Both the position numbers and the translations under genes were made by a program. The notes beneath the pieces are model-generated. The model worked only from the letters and a program-made list of their open reading frames with translations, did not search any database and was not told the origin of the DNA. Below, piece by piece: positions 18,463 through 28,417 of a stretch of 64,000 nucleotides of DNA. This DNA comes from a virus. Where the stretch lies: the IMG/VR virus record IMGVR_UViG_3300044623_000784, positions 54,085 through 118,084 of that record, one strand, 5' to 3'. How positions within the stretch are numbered: the first letter of the stretch is position 1; the number at the start of each line of letters is the position of its first letter.

Positions 18463-19800
18463 TCATTTGAATAGATCGGCTGTTTTGAGGAAACTACCGC
18501 CCCATAGGGATTTTTCAACCGTTTCAGGTTGATTCTGAAAGATATCGCCGATATCTCCAGACTTTCGGAATGCGGTGTCTGCTTCCACAGCGTCTACTCG
18601 TTTTCCAAATTCATTAAACTCATTTGATACTGCTGCAATATCTTTTGCAACTGCTGCAAATGAATCCTTTACTGTATCAACATCGACCTTTGAAGACTTA
18701 AGAAGTTCTACTTCTGCTTGCAAAGACTTTACTGTTGACACTAGATCGCTAAAGGCTGATTCTAGAGTATTTTTCATTTCAGTAACTGCTTCTGCAATTA
18801 CCTCTTCTGACTTAGATACTTCTACAACTGCTTCTGTTACTGCCTCGACTGCTTCAGCATCTTCTGCTTTTACAATCTCTTCTGCTACAACTTCATCAGT
18901 CTTGACAACATCTGCTGTCTCAACCTCTTCTGCCTTAGCAACTTCCTCAGTAACCTCTGCAACTGATGCATCTGCCTCTGGAGCGACCACAACATCTTCA
19001 ATTACGTCTGTCTTTTCAACTTGTGTTTTTGATTTTGTCATAGGTTGTACCTCCTTGTTAATCTTAGAAGTATTAATGCCTTTAGCACTATCAACTAAGA
19101 ATTTTATCATGTCTGTCTTTTCGTTATCTGTTTTTTCAACGAAACCTATATTTGCCATTTGCTCACCAGTAGTTGGACTTAACTCTGACTCATTTTCTGA
19201 AACCATAACAATGCCTGATTCCTTATCATAAAAAACATTTTCTAGTACTGTCTCGTCGCCCTTAATGATGTCTACTCCATCTACCTTTTCAACAGATACA
19301 ATGTTTGCAAACTGATTTGCTGGGGAATCTACAAGACTCAACTCAACCAAATCATATTGCTTAATAATTCTAATTGCTTTTTCTGACTTTTCGTCATAAC
19401 CGTCATCCCACTTGTTCATTCGTCCACCAATAGAAAAACCAGTTAGCGTTCCATCTAAAACTTTTTCCCAAGTATCTTGTGCACCCTTTGAAACATATGC
19501 TGATACGAATACGCCATTATAAAACTTCTTTGAGTCTGGATCAAAATACTTATCTGCTTTAAATGAAACCATCTTTCCTACTGCTAGTGGCTGATGCATT
19601 TCTCTGATGTTCCCTCGGAATTTTGCAAATGCATCCATTGATGCTTCTGCTGTTACAATATCATCTTGCTTATCAATATTGTCTAAAGAGGCAAATCCAG
19701 AAACGATTCGACGCTCCTTGTCCACCTTAGTAAGTGGCATGGAAAGACGTAAATTTTCCCCATCTGAATTCCAATGGGCTTTGGATATATTGCTCACCAT
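18463..19800 (-). CDS. Prohead protease fused to scaffold domain
   Basis: 445 aa. Residues about 15-175 look like an XkdF/HK97-type prohead serine protease: GFASLDNIDKQDDIV, likely catalytic His69 in REMHQP, likely Ser123 in GFSIGG, then YDLVELSLVDSPANQ. Residues about 250-420 are acidic, Val/Glu/Ala-rich and coiled-coil-like, the features of an internal scaffold. Protease and scaffold are thus one polypeptide, presumably self-cleaved during maturation. It lies between portal and capsid; AAAGGGGG precedes the ATG. Confidence 0.88.
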   Translation of the reverse strand: MVSNISKAHWNSDGENLRLSMPLTKVDKERRIVSGFASLDNIDKQDDIVTAEASMDAFAKFRGNIREMHQPLAVGKMVSFKADKYFDPDSKKFYNGVFVSAYVSKGAQDTWEKVLDGTLTGFSIGGRMNKWDDGYDEKSEKAIRIIKQYDLVELSLVDSPANQFANIVSVEKVDGVDIIKGDETVLENVFYDKESGIVMVSENESELSPTTGEQMANIGFVEKTDNEKTDMIKFLVDSAKGINTSKINKEVQPMTKSKTQVEKTDVIEDVVVAPEADASVAEVTEEVAKAEEVETADVVKTDEVVAEEIVKAEDAEAVEAVTEAVVEVSKSEEVIAEAVTEMKNTLESAFSDLVSTVKSLQAEVELLKSSKVDVDTVKDSFAAVAKDIAAVSNEFNEFGKRVDAVEADTAFRKSGDIGDIFQNQPETVEKSLWGGSFLKTADLFK

Positions 19801-19852
19801 TATATTATAAACCCCCTTTTATAAATATATCACAATGTGGACATATTAGACA

Positions 19853-21445
19853 TTAAGGGTTGCTTCGACCCTCTCCCTTTGGGTTTCTTCCAGCAACGGT
19901 TGAAGTGCTATCAGAATTATTATTTGTTCGTTCAGAGTCTCTTGCTCTTGTTGTATTTGCTTCTGCTGCCGTGGTTGGTTTAAGGTCTAAGACCTCATCG
20001 CCACCATCTCTTTGTGGCATATCCAAAACAACTCTTGCCTCGTTAGGAGTCATGATCTGATTCTTAACATAACGCTCAAGGATTTGAGACTGTGCAATTT
20101 CATCTGTCAATGTCAACTCGTTAAATACAAACTCAATGATATCTGTCTTTTCACGAATAATCTTGTTGATCATTTTTTCAAGTTGTCTCTGTGCTGGTCT
20201 TGCAACCTGCTCCTTAAAGGTACGATCCTGTGCAAGTGCTGCTGCTATAGATCCAGAATCGCCACCTCCAAGTTTAGATAGTGGTACTTGATGTGCTACT
20301 AGGATGTCATCACGGTTTTGTTTACGATACTCTTTAAATGAGCCGTCCTGTATGCCGTCTTCGATGGGCTCCATCTTGAATTCAACTTTGTTATTTTCGC
20401 TATCACCTGGAAGTGGAATATATAGCGTTCTGTGTGACTGCCCTCTGAGATTTGTCTGCAAGAATCGGAACATCTTATCTTCTGCATCTCCAGAAAGTTT
20501 TGCACCCTTTAATGTTACAACGTATCTTGGAACTGCCTTGTTTGCAAAGTAGTCGATGTTATATTGTGAGGCAAGTGAGTCTCCATGTAATGAGTTGATA
20601 GCCGACATAATGTCTGGCACTCCGTAGAATGTATTCAGAGGTGAGTACTGCTTAAAGTGAATAATCTCGTTTGGTCTAGCATCTGTTGTTAGTGGGTTTG
20701 GATTCTTTGCTCCGAAGTTACGGAAGTAGACAATCTTATTTCCAATGATCTGAACATAGCCGTCTTTGATTCTTCTTACTCGCATTGTTGTCGCTGGTAT
20801 ATGTCCAACGTATCCAATTTCTCCACGAGTGGTTCTACCAATTTCAAGGTAACCATTTCCAGTTGACTGTAAGTCTGTGTAAACCTTTTCCATTGTGGCT
20901 GTAAAAGAGTCGTCGTCATTAAGTGACTCTAGCCAGTCTCTTGCTTCAATCTTTGTTCTTTCAATTCTCTTTCTTGCCTTCTGTGTTGCACTGTTATCTT
21001 CTGATGACTCAAGTCTCATCATTGTTCTTTGAGAAACCTTGAACTCATAACCAAGTCCAACGATGTTCTCTACCTTGGCATCAATTGCTGCGTGGTTTGC
21101 AAATGAAGTGTCATAGTAGTTTGCTAATTCATAAAGGTTCCATGGTGGTGTAATGACATCGAACATTCCGTAGCCGTTTACATATACTAACCCTGGGTTT
21201 ATTTCTTTTGACTGTGCTCCATCAATACCGCTTTTTCCAGCAAGTGCTGCAGTTGTATATTGTGTTGTTGGCTCAACCATCTTGGTTGCAGATCTGCTGA
21301 TGCGCCTTTTAAAATTTGCTTCTAGTCCGTCAAGAGACTTTAGTGTATCCCAGTTACCATTAAATGGATCTGACTTTGAAAAGGTGTCATCCTTCTTTAT
21401 TGCATCATCAATTCTTGCACCGATTTCGTACTCATTATATTCCAT
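19853..21445 (-). CDS. Portal protein
   Basis: 530 aa; forms the ring at the head vertex through which DNA is packaged and leaves. The central part has the hallmarks of PBSX/HK97-type portals: LVYVNGYGMFDVITPPWNLYEL, TGNGYLEIGRTTRGEIGYVG, PNEIIHFKQYSPLNTFYGVPD and DILVAHQVPLSKLGG. The C-terminal 40 residues are polar and probably disordered (SERTNNNSDS). It stands first in the head module, but the terminase that normally precedes a portal gene is not next to it. Confidence 0.92.
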   Translation of the reverse strand: MEYNEYEIGARIDDAIKKDDTFSKSDPFNGNWDTLKSLDGLEANFKRRISRSATKMVEPTTQYTTAALAGKSGIDGAQSKEINPGLVYVNGYGMFDVITPPWNLYELANYYDTSFANHAAIDAKVENIVGLGYEFKVSQRTMMRLESSEDNSATQKARKRIERTKIEARDWLESLNDDDSFTATMEKVYTDLQSTGNGYLEIGRTTRGEIGYVGHIPATTMRVRRIKDGYVQIIGNKIVYFRNFGAKNPNPLTTDARPNEIIHFKQYSPLNTFYGVPDIMSAINSLHGDSLASQYNIDYFANKAVPRYVVTLKGAKLSGDAEDKMFRFLQTNLRGQSHRTLYIPLPGDSENNKVEFKMEPIEDGIQDGSFKEYRKQNRDDILVAHQVPLSKLGGGDSGSIAAALAQDRTFKEQVARPAQRQLEKMINKIIREKTDIIEFVFNELTLTDEIAQSQILERYVKNQIMTPNEARVVLDMPQRDGGDEVLDLKPTTAAEANTTRARDSERTNNNSDSTSTVAGRNPKGEGRSNP

Positions 21446-21447
21446 AA

Positions 21448-21834
21448 TTAGTCCTCGTCTCCATACTTAGCAATAGTATCTTTTGCTGCCTGAACTGCAC
21501 CAAGGTCATTTAGAGAAGGAATAAGTCCAGCGTTTAGTCTATCAACTTGCTCAGAATACTCTTCTTCAGAAACTCTTGTTAGTCCTGGAACAAACACACA
21601 GGTACCATCTCCTGGGTCTCCATAATGCATTGCAGTCTTTTTTAATTCTGCCATTCTTGAAATATCGTTTTTGTCTGAAGGAATATTAAGCACAGAGCCA
21701 TTGCCATCTGTAAACCACTTGCCGTTTGCCTTCTTATACACATAAAGACCCCAGTCATAGTTTTTTTCAATGACTTGTCGTCTTACATTCTTTACAATTG
21801 GTTGACCAGTTTTTGGGTCTATTAATGAATCCAT
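21448..21834 (-). CDS. Unknown protein upstream of portal
   Basis: 128 aa from the second ATG (21834). A -10 box TATACT (21847-21842) lies 7 nt before it, and the ATG at 21840 would be upstream of the predicted transcript start, so the mRNA is probably leaderless. The sequence (MDSLIDPKTGQPIVKNVRRQ, then WGLYVYKKANGKWFTDGNGS) has no motif I recognise. It ends 3 nt before the portal ATG, so it belongs to the head operon. Confidence 0.7.
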   Translation of the reverse strand: MDSLIDPKTGQPIVKNVRRQVIEKNYDWGLYVYKKANGKWFTDGNGSVLNIPSDKNDISRMAELKKTAMHYGDPGDGTCVFVPGLTRVSEEEYSEQVDRLNAGLIPSLNDLGAVQAAKDTIAKYGDED

Positions 21835-21841
21835 AACCATA

Positions 21842-21850
21842 AGTATACCA
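21842..21850 (-). promoter_or_regulatory. Extended -10 promoter of the head gene operon
   Basis: TGGTATACT on the minus strand, 7 nt before the ATG at 21834. It is the first promoter before portal, protease and capsid genes. Confidence 0.55.
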
Positions 21851-21852
21851 TA

Positions 21853-24800
21853 TCAAACTGGATCTACTACTACCTGGTTCCAATTTACATCCGAATAGGC
21901 AGTATATTTGTAATTGCCTAGACGTAAAACCTTATCAGTATCGACTATGATCTTGTTTGTTCCAGTATAACTTTTATAAACTTCAGAAGGGTTTACCCCA
22001 TAATAACTTGTTTCTGATAAAACCAGTACCTTATTCCAGTTAAACGAACCAGTATTCCAGAACTTCCAGTCCAAGTCTAGACCATTTAGTACCTTAACCC
22101 TAAACCATGGTCTCTCTGCTACATTCTGGACTTCTTGCAAGTTTGTTGACTGATAGAAAGAAATGTTGTTAAATAACAGTGGGCCAGTCAATCTTATTGC
22201 CCCCTCAAAATATGAAAAGTTTAAACTATCTGCAAACTCAATTCCCAAAAATCCCCAGTCTTCTAATGATATAACTGGCTCTCTTACTATCTTTCCGTTC
22301 CAATAAAAACCAATGCCGTCTTGAACTAGTCCAGTTTTTGTATCTATGGCATATACTTTTGCTCGTCTTCCGCTTGGGTCACAAGCAACCATATAGAACT
22401 TTATGTAAGACTCTTTACTTTCTATCTCAAATATTTCTGTTGGAGCATATGGGAAATACTCACCATCAAACCTAACGGCAAGTTGCAAGGCAATTACTTT
22501 AAACCCGTCTGCTCTGCTTGTATTGACTGGAATCATAAGACCTCTATTTACTAGCGGATCATATGTTCCTTTTAGTTGTACTCCGCTTGTCTTTGTTAAA
22601 TATAAGTATGGTGATGATCCTGTATAAATTGAAAAAGGATTGTTCTTTTTAAAGTTATAATAAATTCCAGTTTTTGTGTATGGATAAATAGGAGTTCCAA
22701 ATGTTGTTCCTATTGGGCTTGCGTCAGATTCATTTAATGCTTGAGAAGCATAAGACAATTTCTTAATGCTGACGTTATTGATTAAAGAGTTTTTTACATT
22801 TACGTCTATGTGTGTAACAATTGATAGGTCATTAAAGTCAACTCCTGATGGTGGATAGATAATCATGTTATCTACTACTTCATATTTTGTTGTCATCCAA
22901 TCGGTTCCTGGAATCAAAACTCCGTTTCTTGCTGGTCTTTCTATTTTAACAAAATAATCTGTTACTGCGTTAGCACCTAATTCTGTATATTGAAATGTAA
23001 CATATGTTTTTACTAATGCTCCATCTGTGTCATATTTGTAATCTTTTGATATCTTATTTTTTAAATCTTCATAATCGTTATATCCTGTAAATAAATAGTT
23101 ATCGAGTGACTCATAACTTCTTTGAACTGGAACTCCATACTCATTTGCAAGATCTGCGTATGTCCAATCAATTGGGTTTGTTTCTATGGCAATTGTTTTT
23201 GATGGGATTGGATAGTTTATGTTAAACTGTATAAAGTCAAGATCAAAATACTGATCCCCCCTTGTGTCAAAAACTGACTCTGCAAAATAGGTAAGAGGTA
23301 AGTTGTCCTCCCAGTATCCATTGGCTGAAACAGCAAGAGTATATGTTTCAAATAAAATGTCTGGACACAATGTATAACTGGCTGTATGTTCAACTAGGTA
23401 ATCTTCCTCTAAAGGTATAACCCCTCCACCAGAGAGTGCTCCAGGGACTAAGTCAGTTAGACCACCGTAAGGAGGTAGAGACACTGTGTCATATCCACCA
23501 TCTATGTCTATTGTTTGATTATTTTGATACATAAAAAATATGTCTTCATGAAGTTTTGGAACTCCGACTGAGTTAAACAAAGTTTTTATTTTTTGAAAAT
23601 TATACTTTGTTGCAAATCCAACATTGTATACCTTACCAGTAAATGTTTTAGTGTTATCTTTTTCTCCTGCAACATATAGTCTTAAATCTGCTAAAGATCC
23701 AAAGAACTCTGCCACAGGGTTTCCAAACAGTTCTACAAACCTTGGTATGTTGATGCCAACTTCAAAAAAGTCGTTTGCGTCTAGAACTTGCGAAGAATAC
23801 AGCGTCTCTGAATTTCCATTGGTGTTAATTACGTATTCTAGGATATTATTCCTTACCCGTATAACAAAAGAATTTGATTTGTTTTCTTTTTCAATCTTAA
23901 AAAGTGTTTGTGGCTCTGTTACATTTCCTCTTAACTGGAAGCATCCATAAAATGCAGAGATAGGGGTTTGCAAAAAGTCAAATTTTTCAAAGAAAAGATG
24001 CCCATTAGTATCATTCCAAGTGCTATTTGGTCTAAAAGAAAAATAATCTTTTGCATCGTAGAAAAAATTTGATATGTCGGCTGTGTTGTTGGCAACCTTG
24101 TTGTCTTGAAATAACTGCTTCTCTGTTTTTGATGATAGAACAACTTTGGGAAGTGGGTGGTTAACTACTGAGATTGCTCTATTTGCAGTTGTAAGGTTAT
24201 CGCTAAACCCTTGATTCCAATTACCAGTATCTGGGTATGAGTAGTTTGCTGTATAGTCTGCAAAAGAATAATCAATTGCAATAGACGTTCCACTATAGGA
24301 TGTATTTATATTTTCTGGTATTTCAACACCCTGACCAAAAACAAATCGTCTTTTTGCAACAGCATTAGGCACTAGGTATGGATAAATGCCAACACAATCT
24401 ATGTCTATTGGAGAAACATCATCATACGCATAAAACCCTATCCAGTCTTGATTTTTTCCATCCGAGTTTAACTCGCTTGGAAGAACTGCTACATCTTGTG
24501 AATATGAGATAGAGATTACCTCTTGACCATTAATCAACAAAGAAGCAGCGTCTTTGCCAACTTTAAAATGAAGAAGCATTGGTCTTGTCCATTCACCAAC
24601 GTAGTTTGTTTTATACTGGTTGTTGACTTTTATTCCTATTGATGGTCCATCTACATATATACCGTCGTTTGATCCAATTGGTCCAATAATTCTTTTAGTT
24701 GCATTTGTGTAGGAGTTTATTCTTATCCAGGTTTCAAGTGTGTATTGTTTGAATTGTCCAACCTCATTTAGCATACCAACTCCAGGAACGATAAGTGATG

Positions 24801-25605
24801 GAAGGTTATTGTTTGGATATAAAATTGTGTGCCCTGGGGTTCCATAAACAATTGGCATACCAGCATTTTTTGCTTTTAGCATGTTGTCAGACACAAGGTA
24901 GTACCCGTCTAACTCTTGAAGACCGTAACACCTTGCAACTACTGCATCTTTCACAGATAATGCAATATTTTTATTAGTTATATCTACAGGCTTTACTCCA
25001 AGAGAAGTGGATGCAAACTCTTCTGACCACTGTCCTAAAGTTAGTCCATTTATTCTAAAAACATTCTCTGAAGCAATTACTCCTACGTAATTTATCTTAA
25101 GCACGAGTCTAATTGCTGTGTCATCTGGAGGAGCATCAAAAGTTTCTGATATAAAGACCCAGTTGGTATTTACAACTGTATCAAAGTTTTTGAGGTGAGT
25201 TATAATTTGATTACTAGTTTGATCTGTATACTGGTAGCCAATTTCAAATCCAGAAATATATGCAGTCTCTGAATAAAAATATGCCCCTACAGAAAATGTT
25301 CTAAGATATTTATTAAACTTTTTTATGTCAAATATATCTTTGCTTGTCAGCATTACAGACGCAGTCTTACTAACTGTTTGATTTGCAGTAATTCGTCCAA
25401 CGTAACTGCCAAGAAATGGCTCCCCTATGGACTCTGGATAGTCGGCAACTGTTCCGCCAACTATGTCCCACTTTGCAGTATTGGATAGAATCCTGTCAGA
25501 CTCTGAGATTAAAGAAATATAGTCTGCATTATCGTCTAATGACCATAACCCAGTAGGGTGCTCGGCAAAGACTTTTTCGGCATATAGGTTTGACGGAGTA
25601 GACAT
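21853..25605 (-). CDS. Large LamG-like minor structural protein
   Basis: 1250 aa, rich in Asn, Tyr, Ser and beta-forming residues, with no signal peptide or membrane segment. A concanavalin/LamG-like jelly-roll is visible at about 285-420 (YTLETWIRINSYTNATKR, LHFKVGKDAASLLINGQEV). Residues 1-200 begin with EHPTGLWSLDDNADYISLI, resembling LamG-linked modules, and a second possible jelly-roll lies near 1030-1190. Such proteins are minor tail or adsorption proteins in actinophages and may bind surface sugars. It stands apart from the tail module, between nrdJ and the head genes. Confidence 0.7.
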   Translation of the reverse strand: MSTPSNLYAEKVFAEHPTGLWSLDDNADYISLISESDRILSNTAKWDIVGGTVADYPESIGEPFLGSYVGRITANQTVSKTASVMLTSKDIFDIKKFNKYLRTFSVGAYFYSETAYISGFEIGYQYTDQTSNQIITHLKNFDTVVNTNWVFISETFDAPPDDTAIRLVLKINYVGVIASENVFRINGLTLGQWSEEFASTSLGVKPVDITNKNIALSVKDAVVARCYGLQELDGYYLVSDNMLKAKNAGMPIVYGTPGHTILYPNNNLPSLIVPGVGMLNEVGQFKQYTLETWIRINSYTNATKRIIGPIGSNDGIYVDGPSIGIKVNNQYKTNYVGEWTRPMLLHFKVGKDAASLLINGQEVISISYSQDVAVLPSELNSDGKNQDWIGFYAYDDVSPIDIDCVGIYPYLVPNAVAKRRFVFGQGVEIPENINTSYSGTSIAIDYSFADYTANYSYPDTGNWNQGFSDNLTTANRAISVVNHPLPKVVLSSKTEKQLFQDNKVANNTADISNFFYDAKDYFSFRPNSTWNDTNGHLFFEKFDFLQTPISAFYGCFQLRGNVTEPQTLFKIEKENKSNSFVIRVRNNILEYVINTNGNSETLYSSQVLDANDFFEVGINIPRFVELFGNPVAEFFGSLADLRLYVAGEKDNTKTFTGKVYNVGFATKYNFQKIKTLFNSVGVPKLHEDIFFMYQNNQTIDIDGGYDTVSLPPYGGLTDLVPGALSGGGVIPLEEDYLVEHTASYTLCPDILFETYTLAVSANGYWEDNLPLTYFAESVFDTRGDQYFDLDFIQFNINYPIPSKTIAIETNPIDWTYADLANEYGVPVQRSYESLDNYLFTGYNDYEDLKNKISKDYKYDTDGALVKTYVTFQYTELGANAVTDYFVKIERPARNGVLIPGTDWMTTKYEVVDNMIIYPPSGVDFNDLSIVTHIDVNVKNSLINNVSIKKLSYASQALNESDASPIGTTFGTPIYPYTKTGIYYNFKKNNPFSIYTGSSPYLYLTKTSGVQLKGTYDPLVNRGLMIPVNTSRADGFKVIALQLAVRFDGEYFPYAPTEIFEIESKESYIKFYMVACDPSGRRAKVYAIDTKTGLVQDGIGFYWNGKIVREPVISLEDWGFLGIEFADSLNFSYFEGAIRLTGPLLFNNISFYQSTNLQEVQNVAERPWFRVKVLNGLDLDWKFWNTGSFNWNKVLVLSETSYYGVNPSEVYKSYTGTNKIIVDTDKVLRLGNYKYTAYSDVNWNQVVVDPV

Positions 25606-25630
25606 TATAAGTCTATTTTACCACAGAAGA

Positions 25631-27664
25631 CTACTTGTTTATTTTAATTTCACAGTAATCTGTTGTGCAGTATGCCTCACCTTGAGCCTCAAGATTATCT
25701 ACACCGTCGTAAATTGCAGCAAAATCAATATGCTTTAACTTACCAACATAGGACTCATATTGCTCTTCAGTAATCTGAGTATATGGTTGTTGCGGATATG
25801 TGTGATTTCCCATTGGTAGGAATGAAACTGCCTTTAGTTGTCCCTCGTACATGTGAAGTGCTGGAACAACATGCTTTGACTCTGTTTCCTTATCAAATGA
25901 CAGTGTTACAGAAACACCATTGTCAGACCAGTACTTCTGAGCAGTTGCAGCAAGTGCAATCTTCTCAAACAATGTTACATCCTTTTCAGATCTTGGATGA
26001 CCTGACTTGATTGGGAAGTAGACTACTGAGGTGTTTGCTGATACTACGTCATCTTCAATTGTGTACCCTGCTGCTTTGAACAAGTGCATCATTGGATCTG
26101 TGTTTCCAAATCGAACTGCACGAAGGAAGAAGTTTCCTCCAGGTCCCCAGTGAACCCCAGGAGTTGCACCAGAAAGAATTGAAACTGATCCTGATGGCTT
26201 AACTGTTGTTACACGAATTGATTCACGAACACAAAGCCATTCTGAATACTGGTGGTCATAGTGACGGATCTTGTTGTATCCCTCATCCATCCACTCACGA
26301 ACAATTGGCAAACCCTTTTGATCTGCAAATGATGCTATACCTGTTAGTGACGTACCAATACGACGGTTGCGTTGCATGATACCGTTTGTTTGTGGCCAGT
26401 GTGTTGGAACAAGTGTTACGGTCTTTCCATAAAGGTATGCAAACTTAAGGGTACGCAGGAAGTCTTCCTTAGATTCATGACGATTCAAGTGCACTTCTAC
26501 AAGTGTACATAGTTCGTATGATTCCAATGGCTGCTCCGCACATGGGTTAAATCCCATCACACGATAATCCTTACCGTCTGGCGCATCCTTTAGTCGTCCA
26601 TAATTACGAGCAACATCTAGCCAGATAAAACCTGGTTCTCCGTTTTCCGTAATTAAATCTACATAGTCTTCGTACTTTGTTCCTACTTCTGCTGAAATAG
26701 AATTGTTTGACATCCAGGCCCAACCTGGATTGTCTGGGTCAAACGAGTTACGCTCTGGAAATAGTTCTGCATTCTTTAGATTCATAAATGTTTCATCGCC
26801 TGCATTACCTAAAGCAAGAGTTGCTGATCTGCGGACATTGCCTGATACCACGCAGGTACCAATGAGGTTTACTAGGTCTACAATAGCACGAGAGTCTAGT
26901 GTTTCTCCGCCTCTGGAGCCGATTACACGGTCTATCTGGTCGTGCAACTTGATAAGAGGTGCAGGTCCTGATGCAACGCCTCCAAAGCCCTTGATAGGGG
27001 CTCCAAGAGGTCTGATCAAATCATAGTTAAACTTCTGAATGCTCTGGTTTGCTCTCAAATATGAGTTGATTAGAAGTCTGACTGACTCTACCCAACCTTC
27101 ACGAGTGTCTGGAATTTCGAACACCTGTTCTGGTTCTGTTGGGGCATAGATTGAAAAATTCTTATCCTGTCCCACTGTATCAAACCCTACACCAATGCCA
27201 AGCATCAATGCATCCATAACCCAGGCAAATAGGGCTCCTGGATCATTCTTATCAAGGTCCTTTGTGGAGACCATGGCACAGTTCTGTAGTGCTGCTGAGT
27301 TCTTCTTCTCCATAGTCATAGGAGTTCCAAATGCCCACATACCACGACCTGGTGGTGTCCACTTTAATTCAAACATTCTTTGGAATGCTTCTTGTGCTGA
27401 CTTCTGAGCCTTATAGTCATTCCATGGCAAACGGTTTTCTTTAGCATGATTCTTTTGAACTGAGTACATTCCCTCGATTACACGACGACAAACCTCGTGC
27501 CATCTTTCCTTAGTTCCATCTTCCTTCATACGAGAGTAAGTACGAATAAAAGTAATTTCTCCAAGTGAATTTTCTGCTGCATCTTTAAACCCGAATGGGC
27601 TTTCTTGGCTTTTGTACTTTTCTACGAAGTCCTCTGGAAGTTTAAAACTAAAAAAATCTGACAT
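25631..27664 (-). CDS. nrdJ: Adenosylcobalamin-dependent ribonucleoside-triphosphate reductase (class II)
   Basis: 677 aa; makes deoxynucleotides from ribonucleotides using a B12-derived radical. The monomeric Lactobacillus leichmannii type is recognised by NPCAEQ with radical Cys375 and Glu377, redox partner Cys386 exactly 11 residues on, the second active-site cysteine Cys129 (QNCAMVS), and a C-terminal shuttle pair CTTDYC (666, 671). VKPSGSVSILSGATPGVHWG is the conserved phosphate-binding region. All key residues are present. It has a promoter (TGCTATACT) and a GAAAGGAC ribosome site. Its place inside the late structural strand is unusual; phages use it to supply dNTPs. Confidence 0.95.
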   Translation of the reverse strand: MSDFFSFKLPEDFVEKYKSQESPFGFKDAAENSLGEITFIRTYSRMKEDGTKERWHEVCRRVIEGMYSVQKNHAKENRLPWNDYKAQKSAQEAFQRMFELKWTPPGRGMWAFGTPMTMEKKNSAALQNCAMVSTKDLDKNDPGALFAWVMDALMLGIGVGFDTVGQDKNFSIYAPTEPEQVFEIPDTREGWVESVRLLINSYLRANQSIQKFNYDLIRPLGAPIKGFGGVASGPAPLIKLHDQIDRVIGSRGGETLDSRAIVDLVNLIGTCVVSGNVRRSATLALGNAGDETFMNLKNAELFPERNSFDPDNPGWAWMSNNSISAEVGTKYEDYVDLITENGEPGFIWLDVARNYGRLKDAPDGKDYRVMGFNPCAEQPLESYELCTLVEVHLNRHESKEDFLRTLKFAYLYGKTVTLVPTHWPQTNGIMQRNRRIGTSLTGIASFADQKGLPIVREWMDEGYNKIRHYDHQYSEWLCVRESIRVTTVKPSGSVSILSGATPGVHWGPGGNFFLRAVRFGNTDPMMHLFKAAGYTIEDDVVSANTSVVYFPIKSGHPRSEKDVTLFEKIALAATAQKYWSDNGVSVTLSFDKETESKHVVPALHMYEGQLKAVSFLPMGNHTYPQQPYTQITEEQYESYVGKLKHIDFAAIYDGVDNLEAQGEAYCTTDYCEIKINK

Positions 27665-27761
27665 GTGTATCGTCCTTTCAAAAACGGAATAGTCTTAAGT
27701 ATAGCAGAGTTTTCTAAAAAGTAAAACTCTACCTAAATGTATTGTTTAGAGTTATGTAAAA

Positions 27762-27784
27762 ACTAATTCAGTAATAGAATTAGT
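27762..27784 (-). terminator. Terminator ending the dioxygenase cluster
   Basis: 8-bp perfect stem ACTAATTC / GAATTAGT with a 7-base loop, overlapping the stop of the last dioxygenase gene and followed on the minus strand by TTTTT. It separates the dioxygenase operon from nrdJ. Confidence 0.75.
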
Positions 27785-28406
27785 GAATCCAGTGTTGCGG
27801 AACCATAATCTTTTCACCACTCTTGACTAAGTGTGCTGTGTGGTGATAAGGTGGTGATGGAGGAAATACAATAATACTTCCTGCTTTTGGCTTAACAAAA
27901 AAATCATAAGCATTTTTATCTGCATTTGCAAAATCTGAATCTGGAGTTGGACCCTGGATAGGACCCTTTGGATCTCTAATTGTAAAAGAGATTTCTCCAC
28001 CCTCATAATTATCATTAAGATACATTACAAAAGAAACCTTAAGTCTTTCGTCTCCTTCTTGCTGATCAAAGTGTGCACCCATAAATGTTCCTGCTTGATA
28101 CTTCTTGATTGGGTATTGAGGAAATAGTTTTGGCTCTTCAGTTATACCGTGGGCTGCTGCGTAGTCTCTTGCTACATCATCAAATGCTTTTTGCAAAGTA
28201 TTATAGATATACTTATTTTGTTCATCGGCATCTGGAGTGAGAGCAATAGTCTTATCTGTTCCGTAGACATAGTGCTGTCCGCTACATGCCATCCACTCTC
28301 CCCATTCATCCTTGTTGTCATTTTCAATTGCCTCAACAAGTTTCTTTGGGTCTTCAATTACATTTGTGTAGTAGTAAACCTTTTCTTCAAGTATTTCTCT
28401 GTCCAT
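27780..28406 (-). CDS. 2-oxoglutarate/Fe(II) dioxygenase (prolyl hydroxylase-like) 1
   Basis: 208 aa, double-stranded beta-helix type. Iron ligands: His112-x-Asp114 (GAHFDQ) and distal His192; Lys199 in KSGEKI probably holds 2-oxoglutarate in place of the usual Arg. VMYLNDNYEGGEISF and KPKAGSIIVFPP are the strand motifs typical of P4H-like enzymes. AAGGAGA precedes the ATG. It is the last gene of a run of dioxygenases and ends in a terminator. The target is unknown; the family hydroxylates Pro or Lys side chains, and some members act on other substrates. Confidence 0.88.
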   Translation of the reverse strand: MDREILEEKVYYYTNVIEDPKKLVEAIENDNKDEWGEWMACSGQHYVYGTDKTIALTPDADEQNKYIYNTLQKAFDDVARDYAAAHGITEEPKLFPQYPIKKYQAGTFMGAHFDQQEGDERLKVSFVMYLNDNYEGGEISFTIRDPKGPIQGPTPDSDFANADKNAYDFFVKPKAGSIIVFPPSPPYHHTAHLVKSGEKIMVPQHWIH

Positions 28407-28417
28407 TTTATATCTCC

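Noticed and set aside
18575-19231. 218-codon plus-strand frame, Ser/Thr/Ala-rich
   Set aside because: Antisense shadow of the Glu/Val-rich scaffold domain; no start signal.
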